Shown: positions 40,871 to 52,231, counted from the stretch's first letter. The stretch is 64,000 nucleotides of DNA from Leishmania infantum JPCM5 (GCF_000002875.2 NC_009410.2:496001-560000), one strand, 5' to 3'. Numbers and translations: made by a program. The notes: generated by a model from the sequence alone, not told the origin.

Positions 40871-43800
40871 ATGAATGGTGACGACCCACCTGTGGTCTCG
40901 GCGAGCCCAACAGTCGCTGGTAGTACCGGGATGCCGTGTGTGTGTGAGGCCAGCGAAGTGCCGCGCACACCATTCCTTTCGGCACTGCTGCTGAGCGGCA
41001 TTATGCCCGAAACAGACGACGTCTCGCAGAATGGAGGATGCGCAAAGTATGCTTTCACGGCCGCTACCACGGCAGCCTTAGCCGTCTCAAATACAGCGCC
41101 ACGGCCCAGCGTTGGGCACAGCAACGGCAGAGAAGACGGTGTTGTGCTGAGCAGGCAAGAAGATGACAGAAGTAAAGTCGGCATGGCTTTTGTGAACGCG
41201 TCAGTGCAGCCCCTCACGCGGGTCAAATCGGGAGCTGCGAGGCACCTGAGCTGCCATGATGGCAACGACACCCCTAGAGGGGTGCTGAAAAGACGTGGGG
41301 ACGACGCAGCGGAAGCTCTCCACTCATCCACTACAGCCGGCGCAGACGACAAGGACACCCTTCAAAGCACAGTGGCATCAGCATCCTCGCAACGTGTGCA
41401 CTTCGTGCCGAACAATGCGGCGACAGCAACAGCTACAGATGCGCTTGAGCCACTGGCGGCGCCTCCTCTGTCGCCAGAGGGCGCATGCAACCCACGTGAT
41501 GATATGGACGACCCTCTGCGCTCGCGCCGTCATCGCCACCGCGACACCGGCACGGAGTCGCCGGGTCTGGGTGGAAGCAGCGGGCCGCAGACCTGGTCTG
41601 CTGCATCGTCGGCGTCCTCAGCACCACATTCCACAGCTGAGACGCAATGGTGCAACACGAGTGAGGCGTCGGAGCTGGACTTGCACGAGATACCTCCGCC
41701 CGTCTTGGGCACGGCAACAGGCCACTTAACCGCCGTATCGTCTGTGTGCGGTGGCGAGGCGTCGCCGGTGACCATCAATGCGCGAACAGCCGAACCTGCT
41801 CAAAAACCCAATACGGGCGCGAACGGGTGGTCGCCTATCTCTGTGTCAGCCGTCATGTCGCCCAACCGACAGAGCATCGCTGGCTTGCAACAATCATCGA
41901 AGGGGAGCGTCTGGAGACGCAAGCGGTCGTGTGACATGTCAGCGGTGCAGTCAGAGAGACACAGCTGCTGCAGCAGCAGCGACCACGGCGATGCCTCGCC
42001 GGTCTCCCTCGAAAAGTCTATTCCACGGAGCGCTGGGAAGCCGATTGGCGACGGCCCCGCGTCTCCGGTGGCATCGCTCTCGCAGAAGCGAATCGAGTCA
42101 CTGGACGGCAATACCCGCACTCCCACGTCAACACAGGCGACGATGGCAACCACACTGACCACGATGGAGTCTGGCATTGCCCCCAATCCCTCCAGCTCTC
42201 GTTACTCACTGCGGTCGGTTGGCTCGCGTCACGAGCTCCAACGCAGCGCGTCCATCTCCAGGATGTGTGTACCTCGACAAGAGACGGCCCCACCACTGCA
42301 TCTGTCGATGCCCATTTGCCCAGGCGGTGCTGTTGTGTCAAGCACCATTCTAGGGGTATCTGTTCGAAGCCCGCTGGAAATGACCACCTCTCTCATGCTG
42401 CCGATGTTCATGGTTGGCAACACCGCGTCGCTGATCGCCTTCCCAAGATCCGACACTGCGTTCCCACTTCGGACAACGCTCAGCACGCTCACCAAGTCGG
42501 CTGGCGACAAGTCGCAGCAGCCCCCGCCGCGACTCCACGACCAGGGGGACGAGGGCGACGCAGACCAACCTCCGCTTGCACCTGCCGTCACGCCAGCCGC
42601 GCAGCACCTGCCGAGCTCCATCGCGGCAGCGCGGCGCAAAAACCTCGATGACAGCTCTGTTACCTCATCGCGACAGCAGGAGCGGCAGGCGCCTTTTTGT
42701 CAATCTAAGCACGAGGAAGCAAACGCCACTGAGAACGAATCCTCAAACTCGCTCTCTGCTCCACCGCAACAGAGTCTCCGCAACTTCACCGTAACCTCCG
42801 CCACCTCCTTCTGTGTCGACAACGCCGCCACCGCGTGCGACCCGCGCAGTACGACTGCGGAGCACAGCAGCGCCGTCTCCATGCGGCAAAGCTCAACCAT
42901 GTCCGAGGACCAAATCCTGCAGACGCTTGCCCACGGCATGGCGCTGGGTGGTGTATTGACAGGTCCGTGGAAAGCAGCGCAGGACAACTCGACGCCAACA
43001 CCGCTCAAGCCGTGTGCGAGTGACCCAGGGAACTGGCGTCTAACTGGCAGGCTGTTCGCGCCGCAGCATCCCCCGTCCGCGCCCTCGCGCTCAGTCGCCT
43101 CGGGTGCGATGAGCGCCGACCGCGGCACGCAACACGGCTCCACGAACTGCACCACATGCCCGTGTGGCTCCTCGCTAATGGCGCCGCATATGCACGGAGA
43201 GGAGATGTCGCTATACCTGGGCTGCGGCACGCAAACGCCGCGCTCACGCGGCAATAGCCCGGCGGCAGGGCTTGCCGCGTCCCAGACGCACTTATCTGAG
43301 CTGCAGATGCAGCGAGGGAGGCTGAGTAGGATGAGCTCTACAAGACCTGCGGGAGCGCGGGGAGAAAGGCCGGCGCAAGTGCGCTCTCTGGTATCCGTGT
43401 CGGCAGCAAGCGGGGCTGACGAAGACGCGGAGACTGGCAGTCATTCACTCACACATGGCTCCCTCGCTGTCGTCCAGTCCAGCCCCAGCAAGCGGCACAG
43501 GGGGCTGCCAAGCCCTGGCTACTTCTGCGCAACGGCTGAAGACTCTCTGAGGGACGCCAGTGGCTCCAGCGCCACAACCCTGCCCGCCTTGTTCTGCTCT
43601 GCCCTTCACGCTGAGCGCTCGCTCGCCACACCGATGCGCGGGTACAGCCTCACGCAGCGCTCCAGTGCGGCGAGCGTGGCGTCTTTGGCGCTTTCCCAGG
43701 CACCATTCGGCGTGGAGGGGGTCATCTTCTCTGCAGGCAGCACCCCAAACGTGGTGGGTTGTGTAGAGGCGGGTGTGGCGGCGTGGTTGCCCGTGGTTAG

Positions 43801-45637
43801 CAGTGACACAGCTGCAAGGCAACTCAGCGGTGATCGAACAGTGATGCTGCGACCTACTGACAGCAGCACAGCCCATTACCACGTACCCAGTAGTGGTGTC
43901 TTCAGCACCGCCGACAGCGGCGTCGCCGTCTCGGCGCCGATGGAAGCACTGCGTGCGGAGCGGTTTACTTTTCTGCAGTCTGTGCAAGATGTCGGTGGTC
44001 TTGCTGCTCAGGCGGAGACGGGTGCCTTGCTCGGCGACGCGGATGCTGTACAGAGCTTGCTGGGCGAGGTAATAGCCGAGCCGGCGGCAATGGCCACACC
44101 GACTGTGTCGCCACCGACGCTCATGCCATCCTCTGTGCCCGTGCCCCTCTCCACGGTCGGCTTTGTGTCCGGGTGGATGCGGCGGATTTCTGCTGGGGGC
44201 GTGTCGACAACGTTTCCCTTTAACACTACGGGCACAGCCGCCCCCTCGCCGGCGAGGAAAACGGCAGGGTCAGCAGGAAACTCCAGCGAGTCACCCGATG
44301 GAGCCCGTGAGCGCATATCGGCACTGCGGATGGCCGCGGAGCCGATTTGTGTAGCTAACGACAGTGTTGCCACGGCATCGATCACGCTTATGTCTGAGAC
44401 GTCGTCTGTGCGTCGGTCACCACCACCGGCACCGGCGATGTTGCCCCGTCCCTTGCTGACGCGGAACCTCTCCTATCGGATTCCTGGGTCGGAGGTTGCG
44501 GCGGCCGCGGAGCTACGTCGCACCACCTCCTCCCCTTGCGCCGCCGCTCCTTGGGCCATAGGCAGCGCCAACGATTTGGTGGCGGCAGTGGGGACGCCAC
44601 CGCTGCCAGAAATGGTGAGCTTGAAGGACAACGTCAGCGCACGACCCCGCGACGGTACAAGGAGCGTGTTTCAGCCGGTGTTGCCGCTTGCTCAAGAAGA
44701 AAATGCGGTCACGTCATTGAGCTACGAACCAGGGACACCAAAGGCAATGAGCCCCGTGCCCGCGAGCCGAGTAACAGATGAATCAGTGGCCGCGACCGAT
44801 CTGCGGCAGATGTGGTGGGCGCCGGCAGTCGCGCGAGCCGCGGCACCATTCAGAACTACTGGGGCTGATACCCGTCCAGCTCCGGTGCATTGCAATAGCG
44901 GTGAGTCGGGCATGCGCTCCGCCGCGCAGTCCCTCAGTTGCAGTTCGCTGCGCGGGCTCTTACCTCAGCAGCAGCAGACCCCACCTCAGCTGCAGATGTG
45001 TGCCTCGGCTGCCATGCGGCCCTCTCTCCACAGCGTCCATAACAACGATCAAGGCGCCTACCAAATCGCTGACTGCAAGAGCAACGCACGCGCTGATCCC
45101 ATCCGAGGCTCATTACGTGGGTCATCGAGTCGCGTTGTTGAGCGGGCAGCTGGTATGGGCGCCGGTGGTGGTGAGGGGTACGGCCAGAGTTGTCGTGCCA
45201 ACGGGGCAATGCTCTTCCACAAACGCGGCACGCTTACAGGCAGCAGTGGTCGGTGTCACATGAATGGTGGAAAGGGGGGTGGTGGCACAGGCTCACCTAT
45301 CCGTATCTCCATCCCATGCTATCAGGGCTATCGCGACGCCGAGACTCTCCTGGATGACGCGGAGCGGGTCATGAGCAGGACGGCTGTCCCCATCATCTCA
45401 TTACTTGGCTTCGGCGGGCCATCGTTGCATGAGGACGAGTACTCGTTTGAGATGCTCGGGAACGGCCTGGCATCGAGTGTGATGTCTTTGGCGACACCAG
45501 CACCGACATCTTCCAGCGCCGGCATGGACATGGGCCTCGTGTCGCCTCTGGTGCTCGCGTCGGCGTCCGACAAGCCGGCGGCAAGCCCCACGGGAGCGAA
45601 GTCGTCCTTTTCCCTCAGTGCGCCGAGTGAACGGTGA
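40871..45637 (+). CDS. Large Ser/Thr/Ala-rich low-complexity protein, unknown function
   Basis: The product has 1588 residues with no recognised domain. Most of it is Ser, Thr, Ala, Pro and Gln-rich and probably disordered. A few less repetitive islands stand out: about residues 480-530 (GGAVVSSTILGVSVRSPLEM, LPMFMVGNTASLIAFP), about 680-710 (MSEDQILQTLAHGMALGG) and the C-terminal region about 1475-1540 (IRISIPCYQGYRDAETLLDD, IISLLGFGGPSLHEDE). These could be short binding motifs on a scaffold. There is no signal peptide or membrane span. The frame is open over 4.8 kb with GC-rich third positions and begins at the first ATG after a good acceptor, so the gene is real although its role is unknown. 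Confidence 0.8.
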   Translation: MNGDDPPVVSASPTVAGSTGMPCVCEASEVPRTPFLSALLLSGIMPETDDVSQNGGCAKYAFTAATTAALAVSNTAPRPSVGHSNGREDGVVLSRQEDDRSKVGMAFVNASVQPLTRVKSGAARHLSCHDGNDTPRGVLKRRGDDAAEALHSSTTAGADDKDTLQSTVASASSQRVHFVPNNAATATATDALEPLAAPPLSPEGACNPRDDMDDPLRSRRHRHRDTGTESPGLGGSSGPQTWSAASSASSAPHSTAETQWCNTSEASELDLHEIPPPVLGTATGHLTAVSSVCGGEASPVTINARTAEPAQKPNTGANGWSPISVSAVMSPNRQSIAGLQQSSKGSVWRRKRSCDMSAVQSERHSCCSSSDHGDASPVSLEKSIPRSAGKPIGDGPASPVASLSQKRIESLDGNTRTPTSTQATMATTLTTMESGIAPNPSSSRYSLRSVGSRHELQRSASISRMCVPRQETAPPLHLSMPICPGGAVVSSTILGVSVRSPLEMTTSLMLPMFMVGNTASLIAFPRSDTAFPLRTTLSTLTKSAGDKSQQPPPRLHDQGDEGDADQPPLAPAVTPAAQHLPSSIAAARRKNLDDSSVTSSRQQERQAPFCQSKHEEANATENESSNSLSAPPQQSLRNFTVTSATSFCVDNAATACDPRSTTAEHSSAVSMRQSSTMSEDQILQTLAHGMALGGVLTGPWKAAQDNSTPTPLKPCASDPGNWRLTGRLFAPQHPPSAPSRSVASGAMSADRGTQHGSTNCTTCPCGSSLMAPHMHGEEMSLYLGCGTQTPRSRGNSPAAGLAASQTHLSELQMQRGRLSRMSSTRPAGARGERPAQVRSLVSVSAASGADEDAETGSHSLTHGSLAVVQSSPSKRHRGLPSPGYFCATAEDSLRDASGSSATTLPALFCSALHAERSLATPMRGYSLTQRSSAASVASLALSQAPFGVEGVIFSAGSTPNVVGCVEAGVAAWLPVVSSDTAARQLSGDRTVMLRPTDSSTAHYHVPSSGVFSTADSGVAVSAPMEALRAERFTFLQSVQDVGGLAAQAETGALLGDADAVQSLLGEVIAEPAAMATPTVSPPTLMPSSVPVPLSTVGFVSGWMRRISAGGVSTTFPFNTTGTAAPSPARKTAGSAGNSSESPDGARERISALRMAAEPICVANDSVATASITLMSETSSVRRSPPPAPAMLPRPLLTRNLSYRIPGSEVAAAAELRRTTSSPCAAAPWAIGSANDLVAAVGTPPLPEMVSLKDNVSARPRDGTRSVFQPVLPLAQEENAVTSLSYEPGTPKAMSPVPASRVTDESVAATDLRQMWWAPAVARAAAPFRTTGADTRPAPVHCNSGESGMRSAAQSLSCSSLRGLLPQQQQTPPQLQMCASAAMRPSLHSVHNNDQGAYQIADCKSNARADPIRGSLRGSSSRVVERAAGMGAGGGEGYGQSCRANGAMLFHKRGTLTGSSGRCHMNGGKGGGGTGSPIRISIPCYQGYRDAETLLDDAERVMSRTAVPIISLLGFGGPSLHEDEYSFEMLGNGLASSVMSLATPAPTSSSAGMDMGLVSPLVLASASDKPAASPTGAKSSFSLSAPSER

Positions 45638-47761
45638 GGCAGGATGAGAAGGCAAAAGAAAAAAAAGCAAAGGAAATGCAGCTGGAGGTACGCTCGCTGC
45701 CTTTGCGCACCTCTCCCGGTGCGTGTGTGTGATGGCCTTGCACCGCAGTCGGTGCAGCCGCATCAGCACGAGTCTTTCTCTCCCGCATATTGCCGCGATG
45801 TGTGCCTTGGCTGTGTGCATGGCCTTCCAGGCTAAGTGATGTGCAATATGTATATATGCATATGTGTATGCGTATGTGTGTGTGTGTGTGTGTCTGCATG
45901 ATGTGTATCTTTACGTGATCGTCTTTCTTTTTCTTGTGTTTGGCATTTTTGTTCCGCGTCGTTCCCTACGGCACTTTTCCGTCTTCTGTTTACACATTTT
46001 ACGCTGGATGCGGGTCTCTATCCATGTACACGGAGACGAGCATGTCTCCTCTCTCTCTCACCCCCGCTCCCTCCCGTGCATGATTTCTGGTGCATCTCCT
46101 CTATCGTGAGCGTGTGTTGAATGGTTTGCCTTGTGTCTTTCGATGATCATGTGTGGTGAAGGGCCTGTGCACGTGTGCGTGTACATGCGCTCTAAAGTCG
46201 TTTTTTTTGTAGGTTTCCCCTTCCCCTCCCCGGCCCTCTCGAGAGTGCCATGTACTGCCAAATCTACAACTACTCTTGCATACGCGGGTGAGGAACCGAC
46301 GAGAGGGGAAGGGGGGCGTGGGGTTGCGTGAGCGTAGCATCGCTCCTTCTCTTTCCCTCACCATGTCTTTCTCTCTCTTTCCTGCCTTCATTTCGCACAC
46401 CTCCCCGTTGTCTTCATGTTGTATCTCGTGCAGAACCACATCATGCACATGCTCGAGTCGTCGTCTTTTGGAGAGGAGGGAGGGTGCTTCATCGCTCCTG
46501 TCCCCCATCTCGTGCGAGACGTGCGCCCATCGCACCGTGTTCTCGTCGGGGAGTGGGGAGAGAGAAAGGAAAGAAGGAAAGAGGGGGGCGTGTCTCTCAG
46601 AACTCGGCCTATGGACTCACCCCTGTCCTCCTTGTTTTGTTTTCCTTGTGTCGCACACCCCCTCCCCGACCGATTCTTTTTGTTGTTGAAATCGTGTTTC
46701 TTTTTTTCTTGCTTTTTGTTTCTGAAGCGCTATCCTTCTTTTTCTCTCTTCCATCCCACCCTCTTCCTCTGCAGCCCTGCCGGCCCTCGCCTATCTTTTA
46801 CATGTGTTGTTGTGTTGTTGTTCCTCCGTGTTGTGTTTCCATTTTCCTTTTCTGCTCTCTCTCTCTCTTGCATGCACCGTTGCACACGCGCATGCTCGCG
46901 CATGTGTGTGTGCGTGCGTGCGTGATCGCTCGCCCGCTCTGTCCCAACAGAGCTGATGACTGAAGTTCGCTACCTCCTTTCTCAGGGTGTGAGTTCACGC
47001 AACTTTCTCGCGCACAAGCGGAGCATACATGCACAAGCGAAACGGACGGCTGACGCGGGAGCGTTCGAGAAACCTCAATACCATTTGGAGGATGAGAGGA
47101 CGGAACGGGAGAGGGCGCCGCAGATACATCTGCGGCGTGCCAGCGAAACGCTCCCCCCCATCCCTTCTACACTCATTCACACTGGAACGCTCTAACGTCT
47201 CTCCCGCTCTTTACAGCGAGAGGTACGTCGCTGCCGCCAACCCCATTGCAGAGGAGAGGTGGTAAGGCAGTAGTGCCGGACGAGGATGCGTGAACGGCAG
47301 GGGCGCGAAGCACCTTCACTACTCATCACTCGGTGTAGGTGTGCTCATGGGAAAGCCATGTGGGCTTTTGAGTGGGTGTGTGAGAGTGTGGGTGCGTTGT
47401 CAGCTCAGCGCAGGTGTTTGCTTGTATCTCCTCTGCCTACCGGCTGCTCTCACTTTCCGCTTCCTCCCTTCCTTGGTAATTTTCTCTTCTTCTGTCTCCT
47501 CCTCGTCCCTATTTGGGGCGTACATGTCTGCTCTCGTACTTTCACAGACTCACTGAGACCAGTGGCGCCGTGGTATGTGCTTCTGCGTGCCTGCTGCCAA
47601 CGCGCTGCGCCTCATCCGTGCTACAAGCTCACACACGGAAAGTCACAGGGTCCTCGGTCTCACGACCTGCTGTGTCGCCCTCATCTCTTATCTGCACCCC
47701 GCCCTCTCCGCCGTCGCGAACGGTATCCGCTGCTTCTAGCCTGCACTCGCTGCTTCAAGTA
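45638..47761. other. 2.1-kb spacer, no gene seen
   Basis: The stretch contains a YR-alternating island at 45846-45895 and pyrimidine tracts. A short upstream reading frame at 47575-47739 lies in the possible leader of the next gene. Confidence 0.6.
47447..47547 (+). promoter_or_regulatory. Predicted distal trans-splice acceptor for hydrolase gene
   Basis: A long C/T tract ends in CTTTCACAG with the AG at 47546-47547. A second candidate acceptor, GCTTCTAG at 47738-47739, lies 22 bases before the ATG, so two leaders are possible. Confidence 0.4.
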
Positions 47762-48967
47762 ATGGCAGCCGTCCCGCTGCATGCTGTTCAGACCCCCTCT
47801 AAGGTCCTCCTGCCGGGCTTCGTGAGGAAAGCGGCGCCGGTCTTCTTTGTGGTGATGCATGGCTTCTTGGCCCACAGCGGCGCGATGAACTCTTTTGTTG
47901 TCATCCTGCGCAACGCCCTCGACGCGCACAATCGCGCTGTGCTGGAATCGAACGACCAGACTTCAGTGGCGCTGCCGTTCCACATCACCACGCTCGACGC
48001 GCGCAACCACGGCCTGTCGCCGCACACCTCGACACACAGCTCGGAGAACCTCGTGGAGGATCTCAGCTACTACCTGGACCACGACTTTCCACGCACAGTG
48101 TCTCGTGTCTCAGAGGCATGGATGCGGGACGGCAGCGATCACAGCTACGGCGACGTGGCTTGCCCGCGCGTCGTAGCGATTGGCCATAGCATGGGCAGCC
48201 TTACATGGACGCAATACCTCATGGACCGCTACTTCCCTTCCCTAGCGAGCAACGAAAAAGTTCAAGGGTCAGAATTATCGTCAACTACAGCGACATCGAC
48301 GTCGAGCAATGTCTCCTCCTCTGCGCGATCTTCTCTTGACGTGAAAGGGCTTGTGAGTCTTGACTTACCGCCTATCGTGCGCTCAAACATGACAGCAAAT
48401 CTGACCGGTGAGCTCATCGGCATCATCGAGCATATGAAGGCTGTGAATCTGAGCGCAATCTCTGACCTTCGGAGTGGGCAAGAGGAGTTCTACCGCTGTG
48501 GCATGCACGATATCCGTGTGCGGGGACTATGTACGACGAACTTGGCGCTGCAACGCGACCCCAACGATCCCACGCGACGCATTGCGAGTTGGAAATGCAA
48601 CGTGCCCGTGCTTGAGCACTCCATCCGCTCTGGTGAGCTTTTCTTACCCGATTTGTACTACAAGCCAGCCGGAGGCGGAAAAGGCTCCGTTGGCACGCAT
48701 GATTCACAGGAACAGAAGCAGAGGCGGCACCGGTTAGCGCTGGAGTATCCCTCGGTCGGCACGGTTCCAGTGTTGTCGGTGCTCGGAGCTGCCAGCCCAG
48801 TGGGAGGCGACCCGCAGTATCAGCAGCTATGGGAGCGCTACGCCATCGACCTGCGGCAGCACTCCATTCCGCATGCGACGCACACGGTGTACTTCGACAA
48901 GCCCCACAAGACTGTAGAGCTCGTAACGAACTTTTTGAAAGAGATTCATGTAGACCAGCCCCTGTGA
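47762..48967 (+). CDS. Alpha/beta hydrolase, ABHD11/YbfF-like
   Basis: The product has 401 residues. The oxyanion-strand motif FFVVMHGFLAHSGAMNSF at about 28-45, LDARNHGLSPH near 79-90, the nucleophile elbow IGHSMGS (Ser143) and the histidine motif ATHTVYFDKPHKT (His374) are in the order and spacing of ABHD11-type serine hydrolases, which act on small esters or lipids. A Ser/Thr-rich insertion of about 35 residues follows the nucleophile helix (about 160-195). The catalytic acid could not be placed with confidence. Mitochondrial location is known for mammalian ABHD11, but no clear presequence is seen here from the first ATG. The frame is open further upstream without an ATG. Confidence 0.82.
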   Translation: MAAVPLHAVQTPSKVLLPGFVRKAAPVFFVVMHGFLAHSGAMNSFVVILRNALDAHNRAVLESNDQTSVALPFHITTLDARNHGLSPHTSTHSSENLVEDLSYYLDHDFPRTVSRVSEAWMRDGSDHSYGDVACPRVVAIGHSMGSLTWTQYLMDRYFPSLASNEKVQGSELSSTTATSTSSNVSSSARSSLDVKGLVSLDLPPIVRSNMTANLTGELIGIIEHMKAVNLSAISDLRSGQEEFYRCGMHDIRVRGLCTTNLALQRDPNDPTRRIASWKCNVPVLEHSIRSGELFLPDLYYKPAGGGKGSVGTHDSQEQKQRRHRLALEYPSVGTVPVLSVLGAASPVGGDPQYQQLWERYAIDLRQHSIPHATHTVYFDKPHKTVELVTNFLKEIHVDQPL

Positions 48968-49620
48968 GTGTGTGTATGTGTGTGTGTGTGTGTGTGGAAG
49001 CAAAAAAAAAAAACGTGTATGGGAACGCGTCGTCTTCCAGTAAAGGCGAACCGAAAGCAAGCGTGGCTGCTCCTTAGTATAAGAGCTAGAGAGAGAGGCG
49101 GTGGTGGTGGCGGCACGCCAGAGAAACAAGGAAGCCGAGGCCCAGTCATGCTATCCGCTTACACCGAAGTGCTTCGGTGAGGAAAGGGGTCTGCAGTTCG
49201 GCATTGCGTGTTTCCGACCCCCTCCCACGTCAGCTCTCTCCATCTCTCTGCTTTCTGTAATCGCGTTTGAGCTGGCGTGGCAACAATCACCTGCTCGCCT
49301 TCTCCTCTGCGTGTGTGTGCGCACGCCTCTCTCTCTCGTGGTGTCATGCAACGCGCAGGCGCATGCCCACCTATGCACATATGGGACCTTGCTCTCTCCT
49401 TTACGGTCCCCCTCTGTCTTTCGTTCTCCCATTCGACCTTTCTGGCTGCTCATGATCGACGGCATGTGGGCACACACGCACCCACCAACACGCATGCACA
49501 GTATTACCTTCAGAAAGTGGGCACACAATACACGCGTAAGCACAGCAACATCCGTACACGAACACCCACCGACTCGACTCCCGCATCCGCTGTGTTTTAT
49601 CTCTTGCGTCTCTCCTCGGC

Positions 49621-49623
<3 letters not shown>

Positions 49624-49652
<29 letters not shown>
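49624..49652 (+). repeat. (TG)n microsatellite
   Basis: A pure TG run followed by TTGGGGG, about 165 bp upstream of the RNA-binding protein gene and likely outside its mature leader. Confidence 0.9.
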
Positions 49653-49709
49653 TGGGGGTAGGGGGTGCATTCGCTTGCCGCACGGCGGTTCTTTGCACCA
49701 CAGCGTCCA

Positions 49710-49761
49710 GCCTTCCCCGCCTCACCTCCTTCATTATTTCGCTGTCCCTCTCGTCTCGTAG
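49710..49761 (+). promoter_or_regulatory. Predicted trans-splice acceptor for RRM gene
   Basis: A C/T-rich tract ends CTCTCGTCTCGTAG with the AG at 49760-49761, about 53 bases before the ATG. Confidence 0.55.
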
Positions 49762-49814
49762 ACGTTTGCTTCAGTGGCCACACACAGGAGGGAGAGGGGC
49801 ATCGATACAAAACA

Positions 49815-50480
49815 ATGGACACAGCGGCCACCAATCTGAGCGCCCACGCGAAGCCTTGGGCACCGAATGGGCCGGGCCTGCAGCAACCGCAGATGCAGCA
49901 TCCTCGCAGCCACAGCAACCAGTATAGCCAGGACAGCGGCGTGAGCAGCGTTCAAGGGGCCGGCATGCAGCGTGGCATGCGCACGAGAGGGTGTGCGAAT
50001 AACGGATCCGCCAACAGCATGATGGTGCCTGGGCAGCACCATCACGAGTATGGGAGCATGAACGGGATGCCGCACAGCATACAGCAGCACCAGCTGCAGC
50101 AGCCAAAACTGAGCTCAACGGCCGCGAAGCTCTTTGTAGGCCAGCTGCCGTTTGAGTGCACTGAGGAGCGGCTGCGCAACTTATTCAGCGCATACGGCAA
50201 CGTAGAGCACATTCACATCTTGCGGGACAACAGCAACCGCAGTCGTGGTGCCGCCTTCATCACCCTCTCCACCGTGCAGGAAGCCGATACGGCCATCTTC
50301 ACTCTGCACAACCGCTACCGCATGCTTACAAACCGCGCCATTCAGGTCAGCTACGCCAAGAACAGCCCGAATATATCCCCCTTCGGCACCCACAGCGCGG
50401 TGGAGGTGCATCAGTCGAATCCAACGAACCCGCTGCCGGACGTCGCCGGCCTCGCCACACAGATGGCTCGTCTGTTCTGA
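49815..50480 (+). CDS. Single-RRM RNA-binding protein
   Basis: The product has 221 residues. The first 100 are Gln/Asn/His/Ser/Gly/Met-rich and probably disordered (LQQPQMQHPRSHSNQYSQ, HHHEYGSMNGMPHSIQQHQL). One RRM covers about 104-182, with RNP2 LFVGQL (106-111) and RNP1 RGAAFITL (144-151). The tail of about 40 residues is short and ends MARLF. Small proteins with one RRM and a Gln-rich flank are common post-transcriptional regulators in trypanosomatids, binding 3' UTR elements in the cytoplasm. Which of the numbered RBPs this is cannot be decided by eye. The start is the first ATG after the acceptor. Confidence 0.88.
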   Translation: MDTAATNLSAHAKPWAPNGPGLQQPQMQHPRSHSNQYSQDSGVSSVQGAGMQRGMRTRGCANNGSANSMMVPGQHHHEYGSMNGMPHSIQQHQLQQPKLSSTAAKLFVGQLPFECTEERLRNLFSAYGNVEHIHILRDNSNRSRGAAFITLSTVQEADTAIFTLHNRYRMLTNRAIQVSYAKNSPNISPFGTHSAVEVHQSNPTNPLPDVAGLATQMARLF

Positions 50481-50925
50481 TGTGGGGAATAGCAAAACGA
50501 AAACACCACTCCAGCGACGAAAGAGATGAAGGGAGAAAACGTCAAGTCGAATAACGCCGCGTTGTCTGCATGTGTGTGGGGGTGCTTGATGGCCGCTTTA
50601 TCGACGAGGAAGCCGATACGCGTGTCATGGTAGCCGCTTTCGCTCTCTCCTCGTCGCTCTTGTCAGTGCTTTCTTCCCTGTGCCATTATGTGGCTTCTTT
50701 GGCTGTACACCACTTCCATAGCACAGTCACGCACACATACGCACACGTCCGCGCTCACGCGCCTCGATGCAGCTACATGTAACGCATTTAAATAAGCTGA
50801 GCACTGGCACGTGTGTGCGTGTGCGTGTGAAAAAAAAAAAAAAACAGAAGGCGTGGGGAAAGGCAAAGACGAACAAGAGAGGTAGAGGGGGTGGAGAAGG
50901 GACGAAGGGACGAAGGGAAGTGGCT

Positions 50926-50958
50926 CACACACGCACACGCACACGCACACGCACACGC
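50926..50958 (+). repeat. (ACACGC)n tandem array
   Basis: About five copies of a six-base unit in direct tandem. It is a simple-sequence array, not a CRISPR: there are no spacers. Confidence 0.85.
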
Positions 50959-52231
50959 TGCCACGATCCCCCTCCCTCCCTCTTCCCGAGAGTCTCTTTC
51001 TGTTTTCTGTGCCTTCCACTTCCCCTACCCCACCGGCTCTCTCCGGGGTACGACCTCTTCCCTGATGGAGACGTGTCTTGTTGCAAAGGAGTGACTGGAC
51101 AGTGCGTGTGTGTGTGTGTGTGTTTGCTTCCGTTTTTGATGTCGGCTGCATACTTTGGCTGCTGAATGGGAAGGTTCCCCCTTCCCCTTGTCTCCCTTTC
51201 CCTTCCTCTTCTATGTCTGGCCCCTGTCGGTGCCCCCTTCCTCCTCCTCCCTCCCTCCCCCCGTCCTTTCCCTATTTTGCTTCCTTTGGTTGTTTGTGCG
51301 CTGATGCTCCACCTGGCCACTCCGCCCCCTCCCCCTCCAGAACGAAAAAAAAATAAAGGAAATACTCAACCGGACCTTGCCCGCAAAGGAGGTCTGGAAA
51401 CAGAAGGATACACAGAGAGAACCGCACGCTGCGGCGGGCGCGTAACAAGAGAGAGACTCGGCGCGTGTCGTTGCATCGTGGGCATGTAGGCTTGAAAACG
51501 TGCTTGCTCGCCGTGTTGGCGTTCAGATTGTAGCGCCTTCTTTTTCCCCTTCTTTTTCTTTGAGGATGGCGCGCACATCGGGTGTACATGTGTGTCGCGC
51601 CACAGGCCTGATTCTTTGTTTTTGTTTTCCTTCTATCGATGCTGAGGTGCAAGCACACGCATGCGTTCGCACCGCTCTGCCCATGTCGCTTTCTCTCTAC
51701 ATGCCCCCCCCCCTCAGCCTCCACACACTCATGATTTTCGCCCCATCTACTCCCTCTCCGTCGCCGCCACCCCACCCCCTCTTCTTTTCAACCTCTTTCA
51801 ATGCATTCCTCTACCTCTCTTCGGTGTCCTTCTCTCCTCCCCATGTCCTTCCCTACGCGCGAGCAACACCAAAACACCTTCCTAGCCACAATATCACCCA
51901 TCCGTCTCTAACTATCATTGCTACTGGTCGGAACAACTACAGAGGCTGCAGCAACTGCTGCTTGTGAAGCACGAGAGACCATCAGCAAACATAGGGAGGG
52001 AGGGCCCAGCGACAGACGAACAAGGGCCGAAGCTGTTCCGCACGGCACCGGTGGGTTCAGCCTTTCACCGCTTCTTGTCTTATTATTATCACTATTGGCA
52101 GAAAGCTCTCTTCTCTTTCCCTCTCTCCATCTATGGGACTGCGACTCGAGCAGCCATCATAGAAAACCGTGCACTCACTGCAGCACACAGAGAGAGAGGG
52201 CGCTTCAGATAGGCACATGCTCCGAAACTCT

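Larger units (their letters stand above)
48968..49814. other. 0.85-kb spacer
   Basis: No gene is seen. It contains a (TG)n run just after the stop codon (48968-48996), a longer one at 49624-49652, and a C/T tract with an acceptor AG. Confidence 0.65.

Noticed and set aside
50926..50958. Short tandem array considered as CRISPR-like
   Set aside because: The six-base units are contiguous, with no spacers, and the genome is eukaryotic.
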